IMG/VR virus record: IMGVR_UViG_3300032093_000373
Span: 1-37,787 of that record
Direction: 5' to 3' (one strand)
DNA: 37,787 nt
Source of the DNA: a virus
In this document: positions 28,523 to 37,081 of the stretch, piece by piece
Layout of the letters: every line of letters starts with the position of its first letter
How positions within the stretch are numbered: position 1 is the stretch's first letter
Program-made: the position numbers and the translations under genes
The notes under the pieces: model-generated
Seen by the model: the letters and a program-made list of their open reading frames with translations, nothing else
The model's database searches: none
Told to the model about the DNA's origin: nothing

Positions 28523-29866
28523 TTACGCTATTGGATATCTAATAATTACTACGCCTGAACCGCCTGCGCCAGAGTTTGCGCTAATTCCAGCAGCACCGCC
28601 TCCACCACCGCCTGTGTTTGCTGTTCCATTTGTTGCATTAACGCCGCCTGTGTTTGCTCCAGCACCACCACCACCTGCACCACCTGCGCCTGCTGTTGGA
28701 TTGCCACCAGCACCACCACCACCTGCGCGTGTTACTGAAGTGCCAGTAATTGATGATGCTGTTCCAGCGCCGCCATTACCTGATGCAGATGCAGTTGCTC
28801 CAACCGCACTAGCTCCACCTCCACCGCCACCGCGAAATGGTGATACAGCGCCAGTACCACCAGCGCCGCCAGCATTACCTTGACCGGATGGCGAGGCTGA
28901 ACCACCAGCAGGGCTACCGCCACCACCGCTTGTTCCACCACCACCACCAGAACCACCAGCATTACCAGCAGTTCCATCAGGGCTGCCATAAGTACCGCCA
29001 CCGCCACCGCCTGTTGAGGTTATTGTATCAAAAACTGAGTTACTTCCGTTATTACCTTGGACATTTGTATTTACAGAAGCTGCTCCAGCACCGATTATTA
29101 CACTGTAATTTGTAGCGGCAATTAAAGATGATCCTGTAGCGGTTCTGTAACCGCCTGCACCACCACCACCAGATCCAACTCCACCAGAACCACCACCACC
29201 AGAACCACCACCTGCAACTACGAGGTAGTCACAAGTAAGTCCAGTTTGTGGAATAAAGTTTCCTGATGAAGTAAATGTGTGAATCCAATAGGTGCCATCG
29301 TTTTCAATACTGTTGCCACCTGTAGCTTTAGGTGCAAGTACAGGGGTAGTACCAAAGGCTGCAACGCCGTACAAGGAGAAGGTTGAACCTGCAACGAAGT
29401 TAGGCCCTGTTAATGGGGAAAGACCAACGCTTGTAATTGCTGCTGTATTTGACCACAAGCCAGCAATCATTACAGCGTAAGCAGTAGTTGCGTTTGTTTC
29501 TTGAACACCATCTACGCTAAAAGATTTATTATCAGAACTTCTGTAGTTAGGAATGTAAATTTCTGAGTTACCAAAAGTGTTTGCTGTTGCATTAGCACCA
29601 GCGGCTACACTTGCAGCACGTGCTGTGGTAATAGACACGGCAGATGTACCATCGCCGTAAAGTTCACGACCAGAAAATGATGTTGTGCTACCGTTAAAAG
29701 AAATAGCAATATCATCTACTACTGATGCACGGTCAGACCGTGCAGATGAAACAATCTTCAGATCGGTGTAACCGCTAGTAGGTAGGTTGTCGAAAGTTAC
29801 CGAGGCTGCGCTTTGGGTAAGGGCGATTGTTTCTAAAAGAACATAATTGTTTGGCAAGACAATCAC
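28523..29866 (-). CDS. Glycine-rich tail fibre/adhesin A (447 aa)
   Basis: Residues 1-175 are a beta-sandwich-like domain (SAASVTFDNLPTSGYTDLKI, ISFNGST) shared with the next two upstream genes. The linker WIHTFTSSGNFIPQTGLTCD leads to a glycine-rich region with many GGGGSGG and GGAGG runs, ending SGVVIIRYPIA. Such domains form polyglycine type II helix sandwiches in tail-tip adhesins. The start is GTG at 29866 with GGAAGT directly upstream. It is a likely host-receptor-binding fibre. Confidence 0.75.
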   Translation of the reverse strand: MIVLPNNYVLLETIALTQSAASVTFDNLPTSGYTDLKIVSSARSDRASVVDDIAISFNGSTTSFSGRELYGDGTSAVSITTARAASVAAGANATANTFGNSEIYIPNYRSSDNKSFSVDGVQETNATTAYAVMIAGLWSNTAAITSVGLSPLTGPNFVAGSTFSLYGVAAFGTTPVLAPKATGGNSIENDGTYWIHTFTSSGNFIPQTGLTCDYLVVAGGGSGGGGSGGVGSGGGGAGGYRTATGSSLIAATNYSVIIGAGAASVNTNVQGNNGSNSVFDTITSTGGGGGGTYGSPDGTAGNAGGSGGGGGTSGGGGSPAGGSASPSGQGNAGGAGGTGAVSPFRGGGGGGASAVGATASASGNGGAGTASSITGTSVTRAGGGGAGGNPTAGAGGAGGGGAGANTGGVNATNGTANTGGGGGGAAGISANSGAGGSGVVIIRYPIA

Positions 29867-29934
29867 ACTTCCTTTCGTGATTGGATTGTTAGATGATTAA
29901 CGCAGTTGATTATCCACATTATTTAATCTCCCTA

Positions 29935-31284
29935 TTATTTCGCATATCGAACTATGACAATACCTGAGCCGCCGGCTGCTGCTTCTGCGCTTGTACCAAA
30001 TCCACCAGAAGCGCCACCACCTGTATTAGCAAGTCCTGCTTGTCCAGGACCACCGCTAGTGTTAGTAGTAAAAGCACCACCGCCACCATTACCAGCAGCA
30101 CCACCTGTAGATGGACCAGTCCATTTACCACCAGCGCCACCGCCTGCATACCATACGGTTCCGCTTACATTTTGACCTGTACCAGTGGCAATACCCCAAG
30201 AAGAATAAGTAGAAGAACCATTACCACCTGAACCGCTTACGACAGAATCTCCGTTAGTTCCTGCAACGCTAAAGCCTCCACCACCACCTGCTGGTTCGTT
30301 GGCATTAGGTGATACACGGACACCATTACCACCAATTTGTCCCTGTCCAGATGTTGCAGTGCCGCCAGTGAACTGACCTTGGCGACCATTGCCACCACCA
30401 CCAGAGCCACCGTTAACAAGTGTTGTTGTATTTGCATCTGAAGTACCAGCACCAGCACCACCACCGACTGATGCAGTCAATGAAGCAAACTGTGAGTTGG
30501 TACCTTTTGAACCGTGAGGAGAACCTGAGTTAACTCCACCAGGACCACCACCACCGACAGTTACGTTGTGTGAAATAGCAGTTAAGGATTGTGATGCGTA
30601 GTAGGTAAGACCGCCTGCACCTCCACCGCCACCGCCGCCCCATCCAGAACCGCCGCCACCTGCAACAACTAGCACGTCACAAGACAAAGACTGCTTAGGG
30701 ATAAAGGCACCTGATGCACCGAAGGTGTGGTACCAATATGTTGAATCCTCTGTGATGATGCCGCCAGTTGCTTTGGCAGCTCCCTGATCGGCATTTGCTA
30801 TGCCGTAGAGTGAGAATGTAGAGCCGATGTCAATGTTGTCAGAGTTAAGAAAGAACTGAATTGAAGTAATGGCTTCAGGCGTTTTGCGCCATAGATTGAC
30901 AACTGCTTTTGCTCCAACTGAGGCTTCAGCAGAACGGGTAAGAATTGTCTTGAAGGTTGTAGCATTAGCATAATTCATTATCTGAGTAATGCCAGTACTA
31001 AAATTGGTATTGCTTGCATTACCAGTTAAACCAAATGTTGAGCTGGATGACCTGCCTGATACGGCAGTTGACCCATCGCCATCAAGTTCAGTGTAAGAAT
31101 AGTTAGTTGTTGTATCACCGTTAAATCTAAAGAACAAAGCACGGTTTCCACCTGAATTATTTTTGACAGAACTTACAACAACTAAATCTGTATACCCTGA
31201 AATGCCGGAAAGACTAAGGGTAACTGATGAAGCAGCACTTCCCGTAACAGTTTCAGTTCTGAGTGCGACGTATGTGTTTGGCAT
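29935..31284 (-). CDS. Glycine-rich tail fibre/adhesin B (449 aa)
   Basis: It is a paralogue of the neighbouring 447-aa protein, with the same N-terminal domain (SASSVTLSLSGISGYTDLVV-like, FRFNGDTTTNYSYTELDGDG), the same YWYHTFGASGAFIPKQSLSC bridge, a glycine-rich adhesin region and the ending GSGIVIVRYAK. The two diverge most in the glycine-rich part, consistent with receptor-specificity diversification. The ATG overlaps the stop of the 190-aa gene's reading partner as TAATG. Confidence 0.75.
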   Translation of the reverse strand: MPNTYVALRTETVTGSAASSVTLSLSGISGYTDLVVVSSVKNNSGGNRALFFRFNGDTTTNYSYTELDGDGSTAVSGRSSSSTFGLTGNASNTNFSTGITQIMNYANATTFKTILTRSAEASVGAKAVVNLWRKTPEAITSIQFFLNSDNIDIGSTFSLYGIANADQGAAKATGGIITEDSTYWYHTFGASGAFIPKQSLSCDVLVVAGGGGSGWGGGGGGGAGGLTYYASQSLTAISHNVTVGGGGPGGVNSGSPHGSKGTNSQFASLTASVGGGAGAGTSDANTTTLVNGGSGGGGNGRQGQFTGGTATSGQGQIGGNGVRVSPNANEPAGGGGGFSVAGTNGDSVVSGSGGNGSSTYSSWGIATGTGQNVSGTVWYAGGGAGGKWTGPSTGGAAGNGGGGAFTTNTSGGPGQAGLANTGGGASGGFGTSAEAAAGGSGIVIVRYAK

Positions 31285-31856
31285 TAGCGTACCCCGTATA
31301 ATGTAAATTGAGTGTGTTGTTGCAGAGTAGAACTTGTATTAGAGTACAAGGATATTGTATTGATTGCCGTAGACGCGTTCATCCACAATCCAGAGTTAAA
31401 TCCAATAGAACCACTACCGTTTGCATCTGTTCCACCAAGACCTCTAAAAGTCTTATTTTTATTTATAGAACTGTAATCTAAAATGTCAATCACAAATCCA
31501 CCAAATTTTGAAAATGTTACCTGGGTTCCTATATAATCCCAGAAAGTCATATTGGTAGTTGATGCTGTTGCACTAGCAGCAGCGGTAGATCCGTTACCAG
31601 TTAGTACGTGCCAAGCATAGTTTGACCCAGTATCCCCATTAACTTGAATACCTAAATCATCCTTAACAAATGTTCCACGATTAGATTGAGCTATTCCTCG
31701 CACCTGAAGGTGCTTATACCCAGTTGGAATAGCAGCAAAGGTAATGCTCGCCACTCCACCTGATGGGACTGTAACGGTACTCAAAGCATCATAGGCACCT
31801 TGTGGCTGCCATAGATTGGCAGACATTGCTGAAGCCATAATTCCTAGAATTGGCAT
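31284..31856 (-). CDS. Short fibre paralogue without glycine-rich tip (190 aa)
   Basis: The start at 31856 (MPILGIMASAMSANLWQPQG) overlaps the previous stop (TAATG). The following domain (PSGGVASITFAAIPTGYKHL, VNGDTGSNYAWHVLTGNG) aligns with the N-terminal domains of the two glycine-rich fibres and ends TQFTLYGVR, where the others continue into glycine-rich tips. It is probably an adaptor fibre or a tip-less duplicate. Confidence 0.65.
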   Translation of the reverse strand: MPILGIMASAMSANLWQPQGAYDALSTVTVPSGGVASITFAAIPTGYKHLQVRGIAQSNRGTFVKDDLGIQVNGDTGSNYAWHVLTGNGSTAAASATASTTNMTFWDYIGTQVTFSKFGGFVIDILDYSSINKNKTFRGLGGTDANGSGSIGFNSGLWMNASTAINTISLYSNTSSTLQQHTQFTLYGVR

Positions 31857-32701
31857 TAAACGATATCTCCAATCAAGGTCCAAGTATCGGTTGCCACCTT
31901 CACCAGCGTAGCTGCAGACCACTGTACACGCAGTTTGGTGCCAGTACCGTTTACAGTAACGCCAGTGTCACCGGCAACTGTTACCTGTCCTGCATCTATT
32001 GCTTGAATATTGATCTGTGCTCCAACTGCATAGGCAACCGAAGCGTTAGTTGGTACTGTCAGTGTGATAGGTGAAGCATTAGACAGAGTTACCAACTTGC
32101 CATTGTCTGCAAGGACTGGAGTGTAAGTAGTTCCAGTCTGTGCATTAAGGGCAAGGTTGATAATTGATGTGCCGATAGTGGCACCGTTAATTGTCGGGCT
32201 AGTTAAAGTTTTGTTAGTAAGAGTATCTGTGGTTGCCTTACCTACCAAGGTATCGGTTGCAGCAGGTAGCGTAAGGGTTGTAGTACCAGCTACTGCAGTT
32301 GCCTGTACTGTGGTAGTTCCAGAAGTTGATCCGCTAAATCCAAAGGATGCTACAGGTGAGGCATTGTTACGAAAGAAGATCAAGTCAGATGAGGTAAGTA
32401 CGTGCTTGACAGATGCTCCAGCAGTATGTGATAGACCAGATACTCCAGCAGTTCCTGTGCCAGCCTGTCCTCGACTGATTGTTAGTGTGTCACCAGATAC
32501 CTGCGTGACGAAGACAATCTCTTCGTTGACCGTATCTGCATCTAGTGCAACGGTGAAGATGTCTACGTTACCACCGGCTAAGGTAATACCACCCATTAGG
32601 GCTGTAGCGGTACCCGTTGCCACTGTCATAGTAGTAGCAGTTGTGTTGATGCTACCAGCCAGCGTTGTCTCAACGCTAATAGAAGAATACTGTCTAGTCA
32701 T
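31856..32701 (-). CDS. Tail fibre with C-terminal domain shared with collagen-like protein (281 aa)
   Basis: The chain is Thr/Ala/Val-rich and beta-structured. The middle has TDTLTNKTLTSPTINGATIG, the fibre linker common in phage tail proteins. The last 97 residues (TGTTYTPVLADNGKLVTLSN to TWTLIGDIV) match the C-terminal domain of the collagen-like protein near 34.7-35.0 kb. A likely trimeric tip or head-group. The ATG lies ten bases after the preceding stop. Confidence 0.7.
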   Translation of the reverse strand: MTRQYSSISVETTLAGSINTTATTMTVATGTATALMGGITLAGGNVDIFTVALDADTVNEEIVFVTQVSGDTLTISRGQAGTGTAGVSGLSHTAGASVKHVLTSSDLIFFRNNASPVASFGFSGSTSGTTTVQATAVAGTTTLTLPAATDTLVGKATTDTLTNKTLTSPTINGATIGTSIINLALNAQTGTTYTPVLADNGKLVTLSNASPITLTVPTNASVAYAVGAQINIQAIDAGQVTVAGDTGVTVNGTGTKLRVQWSAATLVKVATDTWTLIGDIV

Positions 32702-32710
32702 TTATCTGCC

Positions 32711-33607
32711 TTACTTTGTATAGTGGATACGGATAGGGAACTTATCTTGAAGTTTAAGTGCTTCGTCATTGAGTCTTTGTTGGAACAGAGCGTAGATATA
32801 ACGAGATGAAGCAACGCCTGCTGTGCTTGGAATCTTTGTATCGTTAAGATCAGCCTCTGCTGAACTCAGGTTGATACGACCAGCATCTACATATGAGAGC
32901 AACTTGTAGCAGGCTCCGAGGATTACTACCTCAACTGATGAACTAGGTAGCCCTGTTACATCTGCATAATCGTCTGTGTTGTTATCTAAAGTATTAGGAG
33001 TGGTTGTGTAGTACACCTGTACTGTTCGTCCAGGTTGGATGTTCTCGTAGATATTTACTGTGTTTGTTGTATTAAATGTTGCAATGTTTGCCATTGGGTC
33101 TGCACGCCAACGGTTGATAGGTAGCCATTCAAGGCTAGAACCTGTTGTCTGCCAAGACATATAAAGGATTGATTCAACATCATCTGGCAGGGTATATGTT
33201 GTCTGGCTTGCATTAAAGGTAAAGGTAGTTGAGGCAACTGACCAGAGTTTAGGATAGAGGCTATTGATTACATCGTTGATAGCCTTCTTAATCATTGATC
33301 GTGGAAAGGTTGGGCTAAGAGTTACTTGAGCATATTGTGCGTGAGGTGAGGCTGGTGTGTTCTGGTAGCCTCGGCCAAATCCTGGAGCTGCATTAAGTGT
33401 GCTGCTTGCTTGGCTAAAGTTATCAATCCAGATCAATTCATCATCAATTTCAATGATGCCTTTGGCTAGGTTAGAACTTGAGCCGATAGTTATAGCAGTA
33501 GCAGTAGATGATATAGCACTATTGAGATAGGTTATTCTATCTTGGCGCAGGGTATAACCTGCTAAAGATGAGCGAACCTCATCTATCATATCGCTAAGTG
33601 TTGGCAT
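32711..33607 (-). CDS. Putative connector/neck or tail protein (298 aa)
   Basis: The N-terminus (MPTLSDMIDEVRSSLAGYTL, RQDRITYLNSAIS) leads to a beta-rich stretch with a GIIEIDDELIWIDNF strand pair and GFGRGYQNTPASPHAQYAQV. FPRSMIKKAINDVINSLYP forms a helix, and the C-terminal helix includes IYALFQQRLNDEALKLQDKF. I recall homologues in actinophage neck/tail clusters. A head-tail adaptor is the best guess. It is coupled to the glycosyltransferase by TAATG. Confidence 0.55.
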   Translation of the reverse strand: MPTLSDMIDEVRSSLAGYTLRQDRITYLNSAISSTATAITIGSSSNLAKGIIEIDDELIWIDNFSQASSTLNAAPGFGRGYQNTPASPHAQYAQVTLSPTFPRSMIKKAINDVINSLYPKLWSVASTTFTFNASQTTYTLPDDVESILYMSWQTTGSSLEWLPINRWRADPMANIATFNTTNTVNIYENIQPGRTVQVYYTTTPNTLDNNTDDYADVTGLPSSSVEVVILGACYKLLSYVDAGRINLSSAEADLNDTKIPSTAGVASSRYIYALFQQRLNDEALKLQDKFPIRIHYTK

Positions 33608-34668
33608 TATTTCCTCTCATACCAGCCATCTCCCCATAGAGTCAGCAGTCTTGCAAAGTATTGCTCGTATTGTGGTGCAATAGCATCTAATGAATACAAC
33701 GCTACTGCTCTCTTATGTATTGCTACTGGGTCTAAGTCCTTGACCCATTCTGTTGCTACTGCAAACTCCATTGCATTTCTGCAACGGTATCCAGTTATTC
33801 CATTGGGGTTAGTCTCTGTAAAAGCACCCCAGTCTGTAGTAATGGTTGGAGTTCCGCAGGCTTGCGCCTCGATCACCACATTACCGAAAGGTTCTATGTA
33901 AAGCGTTGGAGCAAATAGGGCAATAGCACCGCCCATTAACTTTGCTCGTTCTTCCGGACCAACAGGTCCTACCCATTCACCATATTCAATCTTTGGGTTA
34001 TTACCTGGGCCTGCCATAATCAACTTAACGCCTAGTTCTTTACAGACGTGTTGTGCTACAACTAAACCTTTACGATCTACCATACGTCCTACGTAGAGGT
34101 AGTAATCTTCCTTCTTCTCCTGTAGCGGGAACATCTCTGGTTCTAAGTAACCAGGTATTACCGCATCATAGAAGTTGCCATCTACCATAGTAGGGTTCTT
34201 GAAAGCAGCATAGATGCTGTGCATCCAAGCGTAAGACTCAAAGACCTTGTACTGGCTAAATACTCCACCGTAACCAACACCAAACTCTACGCTCATATAG
34301 TCTGGGTAAGCATCTGCAATAGGCTTCTGTGAATAGCCACCGATAAGACAGATAAAGTCTTTCTTCTGCAGGCGCTTGCCTAGCTGAATGATGGCGTTAC
34401 TGTTAAAGATCTGCCAATGCGGTAGCGCATTATCAAAGGCAGCTTCTGTGTAGTGCTTACCATCGAGTGCTTCATCTTGCTGTTCTTTAGTGATGCAGGT
34501 GATTAACTCATCAACTGGCGCTTCATTATCTTCACCAGCATAGAGATAGACCGTATGGCCTAGGTTCTTCATCATTATACAAAAGCGCCTTACCTTTTCA
34601 GTATAAGCGCAGTTGACGTAATCTTTAGTTGTTTGTGTATGTGGCAGGCTTATGACGTGGAATCTCAT
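33607..34668 (-). CDS. GT-B glycosyltransferase, family 4-like (353 aa)
   Basis: The C-terminal Rossmann domain has VGRMVDRKG (193-201), LIMAGPG, and YIEPFGNVVIEAQACGTP (258-274) with the E-x7-E pair Glu259 and Glu267 of retaining GT4 enzymes. TDWGAFTE follows. The N-terminal half starts MRFHVISLPHTQTTKDYVNC with a GxGYGG turn. It would transfer a sugar from a nucleotide donor. Lying between the collagen-like fibre and the connector-like gene in the late operon, it probably glycosylates a virion protein. Host-surface modification is the alternative. Confidence 0.85.
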   Translation of the reverse strand: MRFHVISLPHTQTTKDYVNCAYTEKVRRFCIMMKNLGHTVYLYAGEDNEAPVDELITCITKEQQDEALDGKHYTEAAFDNALPHWQIFNSNAIIQLGKRLQKKDFICLIGGYSQKPIADAYPDYMSVEFGVGYGGVFSQYKVFESYAWMHSIYAAFKNPTMVDGNFYDAVIPGYLEPEMFPLQEKKEDYYLYVGRMVDRKGLVVAQHVCKELGVKLIMAGPGNNPKIEYGEWVGPVGPEERAKLMGGAIALFAPTLYIEPFGNVVIEAQACGTPTITTDWGAFTETNPNGITGYRCRNAMEFAVATEWVKDLDPVAIHKRAVALYSLDAIAPQYEQYFARLLTLWGDGWYERK

Positions 34669-34677
34669 AGTGCGAGA

Positions 34678-35688
34678 TTATACTATGTCTCCGACGATCA
34701 AGAAGGTGTTGCTCGCCGTACAGATCACCGTGGCGGCAGACTTATTAGTTCTCAACTTGGGAGCAGTTGTTGTGGCACCAGTTGAAAGGATAGTAACTCC
34801 AGCACCTTGAGCAAAGGTCACTTGACCTGCTCCGTATTGGACTATGTGGATCTGGTCATTAGCACTAAAGACTGATGGTGGCACTGTAAGGGTAATAGCA
34901 GCAGCGTTATTAAGAGTAACGATATCGCTGAGATCGCCAATAACAAGTGTGTAAGAAGTACCAGTCTGGGTATTAAACCCTGCGATGTTACCAACACCAG
35001 TAGCGCCAGTTGGTCCGGTAGGACCAGTTAAACCTGTTGGTCCTGTAGGACCTGTAGCACCAGCAGGTCCAGTAGCACCTGTTAATCCCGTAGGTCCAGT
35101 AGGGCCGATGTCACCCGTAGCACCGATAGGGCCTGTAACACCAGTAAGACCAATAGGTCCCATATCTCCTGTAACACCTTGTGGCCCTGTGGCTCCTGTA
35201 GGCCCTGTAGCACCTGCTGGACCAGTAGCACCTGTCACACCTGTTGTACCAGTAGCTCCATCTGGACCAGTAGCACCTGTGGCTCCTGCTGGTCCTGTGG
35301 CTCCTGTAGGACCTGGAACAACGCTGTCAGCACCCGTAGGACCTGTAGGTCCTGTGGCTCCTGTAGCCCCTGCAGGCCCTGTAGCGCCCGTAGGACCAGC
35401 GACTGTGCTATCAGCACCAGTTGGGCCAGTAGCGCCTGTAACGCCCGTAGGACCGGTTGCACCAGTAGCACCTACACCTGTAGGTCCAGTGACACCAGTA
35501 GCACCTGTTGGGCCTGTGGCACCTGTTACACCAGTTGCACCAGTTGCTCCTGTGGGGCCAGTTGCACCGACAGGACCACTAGGACCAGTTGGACCTGTGG
35601 CTCCACCGATACCTTGAGGACCTTGCTGTGCTGAGAATACTAAGGATTGGTTCGGGGTAATAGATTCAATAACTACATAAGTGGTCAT
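34678..35688 (-). CDS. Collagen-like fibre protein (336 aa)
   Basis: About 22 N-terminal residues ([20 protein letters not shown]) precede roughly 70 Gly-X-Y triplets, mostly GPT, GAT and GPA. They are interrupted near residues 60-125 by short breaks ([16 protein letters not shown]), which are typical flexible kinks. A C-terminal domain of about 97 residues ([20 protein letters not shown] to FLIVGDIV) matches the tail of the 281-aa fibre and probably nucleates the trimer. It is likely a long flexible virion fibre. The Thr-rich triplets are possible glycosylation sites for the adjacent enzyme. Confidence 0.85.
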   Translation of the reverse strand: MTTYVVIESITPNQSLVFSAQQGPQGIGGATGPTGPSGPVGATGPTGATGATGVTGATGPTGATGVTGPTGVGATGATGPTGVTGATGPTGADSTVAGPTGATGPAGATGATGPTGPTGADSVVPGPTGATGPAGATGATGPDGATGTTGVTGATGPAGATGPTGATGPQGVTGDMGPIGLTGVTGPIGATGDIGPTGPTGLTGATGPAGATGPTGPTGLTGPTGPTGATGVGNIAGFNTQTGTSYTLVIGDLSDIVTLNNAAAITLTVPPSVFSANDQIHIVQYGAGQVTFAQGAGVTILSTGATTTAPKLRTNKSAATVICTASNTFLIVGDIV

Positions 35689-36026
35689 AGCGTTACAGCC
35701 CCCGTTACGATAAATAAACCTTCAAGATATCTAGTGATAGTAGATCCGCTATCTAGTACTAAGTCATATGAATAGCGACCAGGAACGATTGGCTCTGTAA
35801 GAGCTGCAGACAGGGTCACAGTCACAGTGCCAGTAGCACCAGTAATTACCATACGACCATTGGTTGTAGTGGCAGTGATGGTGGTAGTAGTTGACCCAAC
35901 GAATGGGCGCACTGTCATAGTTCCGGTGTAACCAGTAAGGTTGATCGGAACAGCATCGTTGTTGATCGAGAACTGAAAATTAAATGTTGTTGCTTGTTCG
36001 CAGATTAGATTAAATTTAGCACTCAC
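35685..36026 (-). CDS. Baseplate/fibre-base Ig-like protein (113 aa)
   Basis: The chain is almost entirely beta-strand ([60 protein letters not shown]). It resembles the N-terminal domain of BppU-type upper baseplate proteins that anchor receptor-binding fibres. The GTG start overlaps the upstream TGA (GTGA). It sits directly before the collagen-like fibre, overlapping it by four bases. It is probably its anchor. Confidence 0.6.
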   Translation of the reverse strand: MSAKFNLICEQATTFNFQFSINNDAVPINLTGYTGTMTVRPFVGSTTTTITATTTNGRMVITGATGTVTVTLSAALTEPIVPGRYSYDLVLDSGSTITRYLEGLFIVTGAVTL

Positions 36027-36307
36027 GTAGAGACTCCTCTGAGAGCTTGCGCTGCAGGTAGTTGAAAAGTACCAGCGATAAGGTTACATACGCCGCTATA
36101 GTCAAGGCGGTTAGCGCTAGTCGTCCCCGCAATCGCATTTAATACTCCTACTGTGTCTGTTAAGTTTGTTGATACTGAACGTTGGACAGCCCACTGGCGA
36201 GCAGCAAGTGCCTCATCTACCATCTCACCTGGTGTTCGATAGGTGCCACCATTAGCAAGACGATTGAGTTCGTCTAATAGCGTTGTACCGTATTCTCCTA
36301 GTGCCAC
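36023..36307 (-). CDS. Small virion-region hypothetical protein (94 aa)
   Basis: MALGEYGTTLLDELNRLANG and PGEMVDEALAARQWAVQRSV are helices; the C-terminal half is Ala/Leu-rich (TSANRLDYSGVCNLIAGTFQ). I recall similar small proteins in actinophage neck clusters. The GTG start at 36307 has AGGAG six bases upstream. The role is unknown; a neck or completion protein is possible. Confidence 0.55.
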   Translation of the reverse strand: MALGEYGTTLLDELNRLANGGTYRTPGEMVDEALAARQWAVQRSVSTNLTDTVGVLNAIAGTTSANRLDYSGVCNLIAGTFQLPAAQALRGVST

Positions 36308-36318
36308 CTATATCTCCT

Positions 36319-36480
36319 CTACTTCTTCTTGCGGGCTGCTGCTGCGTTATCAACCAGGTTTGGATATGGTCGTCCTGCTGCCTTAGCTCGTGCTTTCGCT
36401 GCTGCCTTTTGTGCAGGCGTTAGCGCTTTTGATGTCTTCTTAGGATTCTTTGTATCCCAAAATGCTACTTTCTTTTTCAT
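36319..36480 (-). CDS. Small Lys/Ala-rich basic protein (53 aa)
   Basis: MKKKVAFWDTKNPKKTSKAL continues PAQKAAAKARAKAAGRPYPN and ends ARKKK. It overlaps the upstream stop by two bases and has plausible coupling. It is one of several tiny basic proteins clustered here, probably disordered and nucleic-acid-binding or incorporated in the virion. Confidence 0.65.
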   Translation of the reverse strand: MKKKVAFWDTKNPKKTSKALTPAQKAAAKARAKAAGRPYPNLVDNAAAARKKK

Positions 36481-36755
36481 TTGCAACTACAATCCCAAGC
36501 ACGAAGTGACTTGTTAATTCTTGAGTTCGGATCTCTAGCTGTCTTGCTAGAAGTATTCTTTGCCTTCATTCCACACATACGACCACAGAAAGACTTGCGC
36601 CGTCCTGCAGACTTAGGTGACTTGGCAGCCTCAGCCTTTTTGACTGGAGGCTTAAGGTTCATCCCCTGCGCTTTGGCAGAGGCACGACCCTTTGCGTTAA
36701 GGCCACCCTTTGGGTTCTTGCCTTCTGCTCTTTGCCACGCTGGAGACTTAGCCAT
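36477..36755 (-). CDS. DUF6321-like basic protein (92 aa)
   Basis: The N-terminus MAKSPAWQRAEGKNPKGGLN and the C-terminal pattern SFCGRMCGMKAKNTSSKTAR plus DPNSRINKSLRAWDC are features I recall for DUF6321 proteins of aquatic tailed phages. Five cysteines are present, all in the C-terminal half. Its place next to other basic proteins near the capsid region suggests a DNA-associated head protein. The function is unknown. Confidence 0.7.
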   Translation of the reverse strand: MAKSPAWQRAEGKNPKGGLNAKGRASAKAQGMNLKPPVKKAEAAKSPKSAGRRKSFCGRMCGMKAKNTSSKTARDPNSRINKSLRAWDCSCK

Positions 36756-36929
36756 TTACTTTGTCTTACCCATTCTCTTCTTAGACATCTTTGCTTGTGA
36801 TAGTGCAATAGCAACTGCTTGCTTCTTGCCCTTAACTACTGGCCCTCTACTAGACCCAGAGTTTAGAGTTCCAGCTTTGAACTCTTTCATAACCTTGGCA
36901 ATCTTGGCTTTCTTAGCTGCCTTATTCAT
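36756..36929 (-). CDS. DUF6496-like small basic protein (57 aa)
   Basis: KVMKEFKAGTLNSGSSRGPV and KGKKQAVAIALSQAKMSKKR match the pattern I recall for DUF6496 (KEFK.GTL.SGSG.PV..RKQAIAIALSEA). It ends immediately before the next ATG (TAAATG). It is strongly basic, again suggesting DNA association. Confidence 0.7.
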   Translation of the reverse strand: MNKAAKKAKIAKVMKEFKAGTLNSGSSRGPVVKGKKQAVAIALSQAKMSKKRMGKTK

Positions 36930-37072
36930 TACTTGGCAGCCTTGCCCATTGCACCTGTCTGGATTGATTCGTAGGTGCAGTACTTCATAGCACTTTCGTA
37001 TTGCTTGTCAGGTGTTGGGTACTTTGTGATGTACTCGTCTGATTCCATTTCCATCTTTGCGTAGTTTTCCAT
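36929..37072 (-). CDS. Small acidic hypothetical protein (47 aa)
   Basis: MENYAKMEMESDEYITKYPT continues PDKQYESAMKYCTYESIQTG and ends MGKAAK. Its stop overlaps the next gene's start (TAATG). It is Tyr/Met-rich and unlike its basic neighbours. The function is unknown. Confidence 0.6.
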   Translation of the reverse strand: MENYAKMEMESDEYITKYPTPDKQYESAMKYCTYESIQTGAMGKAAK

Positions 37073-37081
37073 TGTTACTCC

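Noticed and set aside
28452-29115. Plus-strand proline-rich and His/Gln-rich frames opposite the glycine-rich fibre
   Set aside because: GGN-rich coding on the minus strand automatically gives open CCN/proline frames on the other. No start signals, and composition follows only from the repeat.
34985-35617. Long plus-strand frame of Pro/Val repeats opposite the collagen-like gene
   Set aside because: It is the mirror of GPT/GAT triplets (reading as GPV/APV). The minus strand has the ribosome site, coupling and a folded C-terminal domain; the plus frame has none.
34678-35688. Simple-sequence repeat expansion in the collagen region as a pseudogene or assembly artefact
   Set aside because: The frame is intact, interrupted by regular non-triplet breaks, with folded N- and C-terminal parts and normal coupling to both neighbours.
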